This document shows, one piece after another, positions 1 through 5,896 of a DNA stretch of 5,896 bases (position 1 is its first letter; each line of letters begins with the position of its first letter). The notes below the pieces were generated by a model, which saw only the letters and a list, made by a program, of their open reading frames with translations, made no database searches and was not told the origin of the DNA. The stretch comes from Phycisphaerae bacterium (lineage in GTDB: Bacteria > Planctomycetota > Phycisphaerae > WQYP01): assembly GCA_013044065.1 (NCBI GenBank), contig JABEVA010000225.1, positions 1 to 5,896 of the forward strand, written 5' to 3'. A program made the translations under genes and the position numbers.

Positions 1-236
1 AGTTTTGAAAACCTGTCAAGTGCCAGAAAACCACGGCCAGTGGCCCACCAAATCATTTTTTCGAGTATAATTTACCCACTCGATTGCCCGAAGAGCCTAA
101 ATTGCTTCTGGCCATCCTGGCCCACTATCGATTTCATGTGACACTCCATTGTACATGATCCGTCCAAGCGGCATTTTACCAGCTTGGCCGCACCCCGTCA
201 CAGATCTCGATCCACGCGCAACAAATCCACGCTCCA
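1..236. other. Left-edge stretch without a recognisable gene
   Basis: I see no gene I can support here. On the minus strand a 46-codon frame runs from an ATG at 234 to a TAG at 97, with an AGGGG-like sequence just upstream, but its residues (starting MERGFVARGS) match nothing I know. The first eight bases, AGTTTTGA, match the reverse complement of bases 1149-1156 at the other side of the insertion sequence, so this stretch could include the far end of that element. That is a weak sign, because the similarity does not continue cleanly. It could equally be foreign DNA joined at the break in the transposase gene, or a diverged tail of the transposase or of the interrupted host gene. Confidence 0.4.
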
Positions 237-271
237 TACCACCCCTGCTTTTCGCTAAATTTTGGAGGTTT

Positions 272-1084
272 TCATCGGGCCAGCCAACGGGTGCCTTTAA
301 GAACTTTTTGATGCAAGGGACCTTCCGCTTCCTGCTGCAAGGCTCGGCGGAACTCGGAAAACCTGTCGTTGAAAAGTTTGATGACATGGAAGTGATCGAA
401 GACGTGGCTCGCCTTGGGCAGGTGGGTTCGCACCGCCAAGGTGTAGGCCGGAGACATATCTGTGGCCACGGCCCGGATTTCCGGTCGGGAACGGCGCAAC
501 TTCTTCCAAAACGGCTCCAGAGCTTCGGTTCCGCGCCCTTCGCCCACGAAGACCACCGCCCCGGAGTCTATATCCAGCACCACTGTCAAATAGCGGTGAC
601 CATGGCCCATGCTGATCTCATCAATGGCCAGGTATCGCAGGTACTTGAGTTTGATCTTGGCGAAACGCTGCTGCAGGTTACGCTTCTGGATATCCTTGAC
701 CACATCCCAACTCACATGGAGATGGCGGGCCACGTCTTGGATAGTCATGTGCCGGCTCAGTTCCAGCACATAGCGCTCGAAGCCGCGGGTGTAGCTGCGC
801 CGTTCGTCGGCGAAGCCCAGCTTGGCCTGGCGGGTTCTGCCGCAGGTGCTGCAGTAGAGCCTCTGGACAGGCAATTCGATCCACACTGGACGGGAACCAA
901 TCGGCAGACCGTGGAACATCCGTAGCACTTGGCCGGCCTTGATCACTTGTGAGGAACCACAGGCCGTGCAGCGAAAGCGGTCAACCTGCTCGACCCGGAA
1001 GCGGAAGGCCCCGCCCTGGAAGTTCGTCCCTACATAGCGGTAGCCGCGTACACCCTATCCGTGGTACAACATAGTGCTGGACAT
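272..1084 (-). pseudogene. ISL3-family transposase, nonsense-mutated and C-terminally truncated
   Basis: This was a DDE transposase that moved an ISL3 element. The frame starts at ATG 1084-1082 (MSSTMLYHG) and hits TAG at 1057-1055, codon 10, then continues GVRGYRYVGTNF in the same frame, as expected for this family. Visible landmarks, counting from that ATG, are two CxxC pairs forming an N-terminal zinc-binding region (Cys39/42 and Cys78/81), a helix-turn-helix at about 113-136 (MTIQDVARHLHVSWDVV), a first catalytic-type Asp near 155 (LAIDEIS) and a second near 209 (ATDMSPAY). The reading stops at TGA 274-272 just after KVLKGTRWLAR. A related reading (DENLQNLAKSRG) continues briefly in another frame, which suggests a frameshift at the break. 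Family members are usually about 400 residues or more, so the C-terminal third, including the last acidic residue, is missing. An internal start at GTG 946 would lack the first CxxC pair and would not rescue it. Confidence 0.9.
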
Positions 1085-1092
1085 GGTCTGTT

Positions 1093-1099
1093 CTCCTTT
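1093..1099 (-). promoter_or_regulatory. Ribosome-binding site of the ISL3 transposase
   Basis: On the minus strand AAAGGAG lies eight bases before the ATG at 1084. This supports 1084 as the original start codon, even though the frame is stopped nine codons later. Confidence 0.65.
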
Positions 1100-1162
1100 C
1101 TGAAGTTTGAACCCCAGTAAGAGACTGCCATGTCCACTTTTTTGCAAGATCAAAACTACGCT

Positions 1163-2762
1163 TCAACCGGATGAACCCTGTTCACAACTGGAATCCTCCG
1201 CTTCCCAATTCTCCCCGGAATACATCAGGATCGCCAGGTGGTCCGCGTAGGTGTGCAGATGCAGGTGCGCTTCTCGGACGCAATCATGGCTCGTCAGCCG
1301 CAGCGGAATGATCCCCACGTACACACTGCCTTCATCGATGGCAATCGGCTGCATCGCGTCGCCGAGATAGTTCAGGTGCCCCACGTAAGTTGAGCCTACG
1401 TACACTTCCCGTGGACGGGAAAACTTCAGCGGCCGGAAGATGCCCGTGCGCAACCGTCGAAACACCCCGGTTACGGGAACTGGGTTATAACACACCAGGG
1501 CGGTGTTGTGGTGTTGGAGGCAGCGGACCTCGCCCTGTTCGCGGAAATAGGAACTCTTCTGCGCAGTTTCGCCAAACGGATAATTTTCGTCAAAGAACAT
1601 CCGGGAGTAATAGACCGTGGCAGCCTGGGGAGTGCGGCGGACCTCACGGGCAATCGTCACGTAAAAGCCGCACGCCTGCCCATTATCCAGCATCGCGTAT
1701 TGCGCCGTGCCAGGCTATACGCCTTGCCATACCAGGTACTCAGCAAGCTCCGCCGCGGCCCGAGGATATGGTGTTCCGGTGCCTCCCGCGGCTTGTCACC
1801 AGGGTTGCTCCAACCCATGGGCATCACGCCGGACTCAGCGCAACCGCGCACCTAGGTTCCCGCAGGCTTCTTAAAAATCGCCCGCTCGATCTGCTCGGTC
1901 AGATGGTAGGTAGCACTGGCATACCATACCGGATGAGCGTGGAAGAATGGCAAGCCCTTCTCCACCTGCGCATCAAGCAGTTGACTACGCGAACCTTTTG
2001 CAAAAACTTCTTCGACCACATCGAACTCAAAACGATCCGGCCACAGATGCGCCAACAGAATCAGCGTGCCGCTGAGCAATCCGCTGTAATCATGGACGTA
2101 CGCGCGACTCATGGGGCCTGTGGGCAACCCCACGCGGGAGTCGAAGTGCAGGGCGACATCCTGCCAGATGAACTGTTCCAGTTTAACCGCCAGATCGCGA
2201 GCCTCCGGATGCCGCGACTGCTCAACGATGCTGGCCAGAGGATTCAGCGATACCGGAGAATAATTCGGCGAGTTGTACTCACAGGGAAAACCGTTCCGCT
2301 GATAGCCTGCCGCAACTTATGCCGCCCGATTCTCACCAGCGGGGCATCTTCCACATGCATCGCCTTGAAGGGATGATTGTCGTTGTAGCCGTGGATCTTC
2401 AGATCTTCCGTAGACATGAACGGAACATTGAGTTCGAGGTGGCGATGCAGCAGGCGCAGCGCCTCGGACCCAAGCCGCGATCGATGATGAAAGAGCACGT
2501 CGACGGCGGCACCGGGTGCAAAAGCACACGGCTGCGGATTGTAATTTCGGCAGATTATCCTGTTGGCCCGTTCAATGCATCGCTCATCACCGGAGAGGTA
2601 AGACAGCCAATGCCATTAAATGGCCCGATAGCCACCGTGAGCTTGTGAATCTTTCGGCCAAAGGAATTCCCCTTCGTCATTCCATTAGACGTCGAGGGTC
2701 TTTTGATGGGCAGCAAACAGCCTGGCACGCTGTATTTGCTGAACCTTCAGGTAATCTTTCAT
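1163..2762 (-). pseudogene. Decayed large conserved hypothetical gene (helical then beta-rich protein), broken by an IS
   Basis: Joining three frames rebuilds about 530 residues. From ATG 2762 (MKDYLKVQQIQRARLFAAHQ) the first frame passes TAA at 2687-2685 and TAA at 2618-2616, with sensible sequence on both sides (WNDEGEFLWPKDSQAHGGYR, then WHWLSYLSGDERCIERANRI). It runs through LHRHLELNVPFMSTEDLKIH to about 2286. One missing base shifts it to the second frame (CEYNSPNYSPVSLNPLAS through IERAIFKKPAGT), which has TAG at 1854-1852 and continues as VRGCAESGVMPMGW. A second missing base near 1709-1710 restores LGTAQYAMLDNGQACGFYV in the third frame, which ends at TGA 1165-1163. The front half looks helical. 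The back half is rich in beta strands (REVYVGSTYVGHL, EGSVYVGIIPLRLT). That layout recalls alpha/alpha-toroid plus beta-sandwich carbohydrate enzymes, but I see no confirmed active site, so the function is unknown. The last residues (about SSCEQGSSG) are probably not the native end. Confidence 0.8.
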
Positions 2763-2902
2763 CGGTCCTTCCACCTTTCAAAGCTCATACTGGTGCGGGA
2801 ACACTGGATTTCGCCCGGGTGCCTCCGGCCGAATCGAAGGCGATGTCTTTTCTCTATTCGTATTCACAGCGCTTTTCATTTTTTTAGCTCACTGCGTGGG
2901 GC
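2763..2902. other. 140-bp gap between the propeller gene and the pseudogene
   Basis: Apart from the ribosome-binding site at its left end I see no defined element. A run of seven T on the plus strand (2879-2885) is not preceded by a convincing hairpin in either direction, so I do not call a terminator. On the minus strand a 33-codon frame (ATG 2879 to TGA 2778) is in phase with the pseudogene and reads plausibly as protein near its end (NPVFPHQYEL). It may be a broken N-terminal extension, but it has no ribosome-binding site. Confidence 0.4.
2771..2777 (-). promoter_or_regulatory. Ribosome-binding site deciding the pseudogene start
   Basis: On the minus strand AAGGTGG stands eight bases before the ATG at 2762, and a second AAGGA lies closer to it. 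This favours 2762 as the native start over the ATG at 2879 in the same frame, which has only an A-run before it and is separated from 2762 by TGA at 2780-2778. Confidence 0.55.
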
Positions 2903-5896
2903 TTAGTTCACCGAAGCCGGCACCTGCACAAATTCGATATCATCCACGTAGACCCTGGGCAGATCGTGTGCGATATTGGTTATCAAGCTTATGGTGATAA
3001 CCGCCGCAGTGGCACCTTTCGGGGCCAGGTATGGTTTGGGCACCTGATAATAGTTGAACCGAGCATTATCCATCTCGGCCCAGCCGGCACTGTCCAACTG
3101 CTGGTTGGCCACCCAGACCTGGCCGGTGCCCCCAGGCCAATACACCCAGATCTCCAGGCTTGAATACCCGCGATATTGGCCCGATCCCTGTCGCTCGAGC
3201 CGCATGCCGGTGGCGTTGTAATAAAGACGCAACGCGTACCGCCGTCCCGGAGTCACCGGAACCTTTTGCACGATCTCCGCGAAGCCCCCGCCGCGACCGC
3301 CGTTGGCGCTGTGGATAAAGTCCGCACCGTTCGGCAGCTTGTAGGCCGCCTTGGTAAAGCGAACCACCTTGGTTTGTGCCAACAAGAGGCCGTGGGCACC
3401 GCTGTGGGCCGCGCTGGCTACGATCCGGGCGATCGCGCCGTTACGCGCGCTGGCCAAGCGCCAACCCAGCGTATCATCCCTCTGGAATCCGCCTTGTTCA
3501 AAGCTGCCGTCCTTGAGCAGGTTTGGCCCCAGCGGCATGTCCACAGGCCCCCAATACCGCGGCCGTAGCGTGGCCTCCGTGGTCAGATCCGAAATGATCT
3601 TCGTGTGGTGATTGTAGTAGTAGAGGCGCAGTATGCGATTGCGCCCCGTCTGGTCTGCGTAGATCACCCCCACATCCCCACGCAGTGTCTGGCCCGTGTT
3701 ATGCACCAAGCCCAGGTCCGCCAGCGGTACACGAGCCGTCAGCGTGTAGTACCCTTTGTAACGGTGGTAGGCCACCTTGGCGTTGGTCAATTGCTTGATC
3801 TGGTCAATCGTGGCCGCCAGCAGCGTCACCGGATGTTTCGGGTGCCTGGTAACTGGCTTATATAACACCGCAATCGGCTTGCCCTGGAATACGCTCAGCA
3901 GCAGCCGGATATCACCCAATCCTGCCTTTCGCCGATGCACGTTGGCGTGGGGATTGGTCCCCAACATCAAATCGCAGCAGTCCCCGGTGATAAACAGGTC
4001 CTGCCAGTCGCCGCCTTTGTTGGTCAATGGCGGCGTCGGCTCATGGACCTTATACGCCAGATACAAATATTTGGCCCCACGGGCCAAAGCGATCCGCGCC
4101 GTGCGGCCGTGGCCGCCGTTGATATAGACCCCGGTGTTCATATTCCAACCGGCGAGGGTGCCATTGGTGTGGGGGGCCTTTTGCGGCCAGGCCACGCGAA
4201 TGACCGGCTTGAAGGGCTTGAGATTTCCGGCTTTGGCCGGAGCGTGTTCCGCGGCGATGGCCGCCTGCACCTGCGCCGGCGAGATCGTCAGCGGCTGGGA
4301 AAATTCCCGCGCCCGGCGTAAACCGTGTATCTGCAGGATATGGTCGCCATCGGCTCCGCCATCCACCAGGTAAGGTATGCCGTTGGGGGCCTGAAAATAG
4401 TACATGTACGATTCGCCCCAGACCGCCGCCGGACCCACCATGGTCTTACGGGGCAAGGGCGTGCCGATGTACATGCCGTCAGCGGTGAGCAGATAAGGCC
4501 GTTCACTGCCGTGCCAACTCCACGTGCCGATGACGTGGCCCAGATGACCCGCACCGGGGAAATCGAACTCGCCGATCGTGTTGCTGGCGTTGACGTCATC
4601 TGCGCGAAAATTGGGGGCAGAGTTGGATGTGGCCGCAGGCGACATCGCCACATTCCAGAGCAACCGGCCATTGGTGGTATAGCACGAGAGGGTGTTTTTC
4701 ACGCCTCGACTCCCTTCGTAGTTGAAAGCCACAAACAGCCGGTCCTGATTGTTCACATATAGACCGCTGATGCCGTGGGTTACACGCAGCACCGGCTTGG
4801 CTTCCTTGAGGCCATACAGCGGCGCGCCGCTTTTGGTCCACCGGAGCAGCGGCACCTTGAATACGTATACGCCAGTTGTAGCGCCGGCACTGAAGTACAA
4901 ATCGCCGTTGGGGCCGATGCCTCCACCCCAACCCGCACCAATACCGAATTCCGGTTGCTTGCCGGGGGCATACACGGACTCTCGCCCGCCGGTTTTGAAC
5001 CATTGCATTTCATTCGGCTGAACCCGGCCATCGCCATTTTTATCCGTCCAGACGAAATTATCGCCCTGATGTCCCTGGAAAAACTTGGGCAGATAATCAG
5101 GAATGGTGTGATAGCCCAGGTCGCTGTCCCACCAGACAATATCATTGCCGTGCGGGCAGATCCATACGTCCAGATTGCCAACAGCGGCAACCGGCATGAA
5201 GATATCACCTTTCTTTTCCAACACCACCAGGGACCAAGGAGTGCCATCGTTACAAATGAGGTACTCATGGCCATCATGATAAATAATGCGGTGGTCCGCG
5301 ATATCATTATCACCGTTGATCGCAAACGGTTCATTGTGATACATGCGCCTGACCACCGTGGCCAGCGGCGTACACGTCTTCTTTTTGTAGTTGAGCTTGA
5401 ACCGCGTGCCCATGCAGTAGGCAATATCCGAATTCTTCGGATCCACCCAGAACGTAGTTCCCCCGCCGTAAGGTGTCGGGCCGATGTACTGCTTTAAAAA
5501 CGCCCCGGTCCGGGCGTTCCACACGCTCACCCGTCGCGGCTGGCCGTCATCTTCCGCCACCCACAGCTTGTGGTTATTCGTTACCGCAATCCCGTACGGT
5601 ACCAGCATCCCATCCGGGTTGAAATTACCCAGCCATGGCCGGCCACCCTTCTTGCCAATCGCATGCAGGAACCGGCCCTGCGGTGAAAATACCTTCACCT
5701 GGAATGACTTGCCCCAGTCGCTCACGTAAATGTCCCCATCCGGCCCCATCGTCACGCAGCGCGGTGCCAGCAAATTCGGCACCGTCGAGAGATTTTTTCC
5801 GCCCATCAGCAATTGGTCCACCGTATCGCCCGTCGTCCGCCGTCGATGTACGATCACCGTTTGCTTCTGCGTGTGCAAATTGATCTGAATTACCCG
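2903..5896 (-). CDS. NHL-repeat beta-propeller protein with CBM9-like and C-terminal carbohydrate-binding-like domains (5' partial)
   Basis: The frame is open to the window edge with no stop, so the TTG at 5878 is not the true start. Residues below count from the first codon in the window. An NHL-type propeller comes first, with blades at about 42-77 (LLAPRCVTMGPDGDIYVSDW) and 98-140 (LVPYGIAVTNNHKLWVAEDD), and more blades at about 317-420 (GGIGPNGDLYFSAGATTG; LYVNNQDRLFVAFNYEG). Between them, at 285-296, lies an EF-hand-like calcium loop, DKNGDGRVQPNE. Residues about 565-780 resemble the CBM9/DOMON-like sandwich found at the end of many planctomycete secreted proteins. Residues about 790-990 (LLKDGSFEQGG through RVYVDDIEFVQVP) resemble a CBM4/9-type galactose-binding-like module. 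The protein ends at TAA 2905-2903. No enzyme active site is evident, so a binding or scaffold role outside the cytoplasm is likely. Any signal peptide would lie off the window. No lesion interrupts the 997 codons, unlike the downstream genes. Confidence 0.85.
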   Translation of the reverse strand, partial: RVIQINLHTQKQTVIVHRRRTTGDTVDQLLMGGKNLSTVPNLLAPRCVTMGPDGDIYVSDWGKSFQVKVFSPQGRFLHAIGKKGGRPWLGNFNPDGMLVPYGIAVTNNHKLWVAEDDGQPRRVSVWNARTGAFLKQYIGPTPYGGGTTFWVDPKNSDIAYCMGTRFKLNYKKKTCTPLATVVRRMYHNEPFAINGDNDIADHRIIYHDGHEYLICNDGTPWSLVVLEKKGDIFMPVAAVGNLDVWICPHGNDIVWWDSDLGYHTIPDYLPKFFQGHQGDNFVWTDKNGDGRVQPNEMQWFKTGGRESVYAPGKQPEFGIGAGWGGGIGPNGDLYFSAGATTGVYVFKVPLLRWTKSGAPLYGLKEAKPVLRVTHGISGLYVNNQDRLFVAFNYEGSRGVKNTLSCYTTNGRLLWNVAMSPAATSNSAPNFRADDVNASNTIGEFDFPGAGHLGHVIGTWSWHGSERPYLLTADGMYIGTPLPRKTMVGPAAVWGESYMYYFQAPNGIPYLVDGGADGDHILQIHGLRRAREFSQPLTISPAQVQAAIAAEHAPAKAGNLKPFKPVIRVAWPQKAPHTNGTLAGWNMNTGVYINGGHGRTARIALARGAKYLYLAYKVHEPTPPLTNKGGDWQDLFITGDCCDLMLGTNPHANVHRRKAGLGDIRLLLSVFQGKPIAVLYKPVTRHPKHPVTLLAATIDQIKQLTNAKVAYHRYKGYYTLTARVPLADLGLVHNTGQTLRGDVGVIYADQTGRNRILRLYYYNHHTKIISDLTTEATLRPRYWGPVDMPLGPNLLKDGSFEQGGFQRDDTLGWRLASARNGAIARIVASAAHSGAHGLLLAQTKVVRFTKAAYKLPNGADFIHSANGGRGGGFAEIVQKVPVTPGRRYALRLYYNATGMRLERQGSGQYRGYSSLEIWVYWPGGTGQVWVANQQLDSAGWAEMDNARFNYYQVPKPYLAPKGATAAVITISLITNIAHDLPRVYVDDIEFVQVPASVN

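Larger units (their letters stand above)
237..1160 (-). mobile_element. ISL3-family insertion sequence remnant, inactive
   Basis: The element is defined by its transposase remnant (complement 272-1084) plus the non-coding leader upstream of it, about 1085-1160. On the minus strand that leader contains an A-rich, end-like sequence (TTGCAAAAAAGTGGACATGG). This type of short leader between a terminal repeat and an ATG is usual for ISL3 elements. The outer boundary near 1150-1185 is not fixed by a repeat I can prove. The other boundary is unclear because transposase homology ends near 237-271 with no ordinary C-terminus. The element sits directly after the broken end of the gene at 1163-2762, so it probably inserted into that gene. 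The ends given are approximate. Confidence 0.75.

Noticed and set aside
149..925. 258-codon plus-strand open frame
   Set aside because: It lies opposite the ISL3 transposase, whose family motifs are clear on the minus strand, and its own translation shows no recognisable domain.
1390..2376. 328-codon plus-strand open frame, the longest in the left half
   Set aside because: Its translation has low-complexity, Arg/Pro-rich character typical of an antisense shadow in GC-rich DNA, while the minus strand gives a coherent protein once the lesions are corrected.
1..2762. Sequencing or assembly error as the source of all the frameshifts and stops
   Set aside because: The lesions are confined to the left half. 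Several are nonsense substitutions, and the adjacent 3-kb gene is free of errors, so real decay is the simpler explanation; read data could still overturn single sites.
1055..2780. Reassigned stop codons (a non-standard genetic code) instead of pseudogenes
   Set aside because: TAA, TAG and perhaps TGA all interrupt the same decayed region, which also contains true frameshifts, whereas the 997-codon neighbour has no internal stops and ends in TAA.
2871..2902. Rho-independent terminator at the T-run 2879-2885
   Set aside because: No stable GC-rich inverted repeat precedes the T-run on the plus strand, and on the minus strand, where the genes lie, it is an A-run.
5876..5878. TTG start for the propeller protein
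   Set aside because: The frame continues upstream to the window edge without a stop (RVIQINLHTQ), with blade-like sequence and no ribosome-binding site, so the gene begins outside the window.
1..5896. CRISPR array, tRNA, rRNA, riboswitch or a defence-system cassette
   Set aside because: I saw no regularly spaced direct repeats, no cloverleaf-like or rRNA-like sequence, and no nuclease, helicase or other defence-type domain among the reconstructed proteins.

Overview
The window reads as a piece of a moderately GC-rich bacterial chromosome, most likely from the Planctomycetes/Verrucomicrobia-like group. That assignment is an inference from the style of the proteins: a large beta-propeller protein joined to CBM9-like and carbohydrate-binding-like modules, and a family of large uncharacterised proteins with a helical front half and a beta-rich back half. 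There is no rRNA or marker gene to confirm it. Every recognisable gene lies on the minus strand.

From high to low coordinates (the direction of reading), the window holds three things. (1) Positions 5896-2903 carry an uninterrupted 3' portion (997 residues) of a large NHL-repeat/beta-propeller protein with an EF-hand-like loop, a CBM9/DOMON-like domain and a C-terminal beta-sandwich module. Its true start lies beyond the right edge. (2) After a 140-bp gap, positions 2762-1163 hold a decayed gene that can be rebuilt from three reading frames. It has a good ribosome-binding site, two in-frame TAA codons, a 1-nt frameshift near 2281-2286, an in-frame TAG at 1852-1854, a second 1-nt frameshift near 1709-1710, and a C-terminus lost where an insertion sequence begins. 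(3) Positions about 1160-240 are an ISL3-family insertion sequence remnant. Its transposase has an amber codon at codon 10 and loses frame and homology at about codon 270, before the last catalytic acidic residue.

The leftmost 240 bases hold nothing I recognise. No tRNA, rRNA, CRISPR array, riboswitch or convincing terminator was seen. The picture is a degrading region next to an intact surface or secreted carbohydrate-related gene. The intact neighbour argues that the lesions are genuine decay and not poor sequence quality. I did not find a new biological system here; the most informative result is the rebuilt multi-lesion pseudogene and its junction with the dead ISL3 element.
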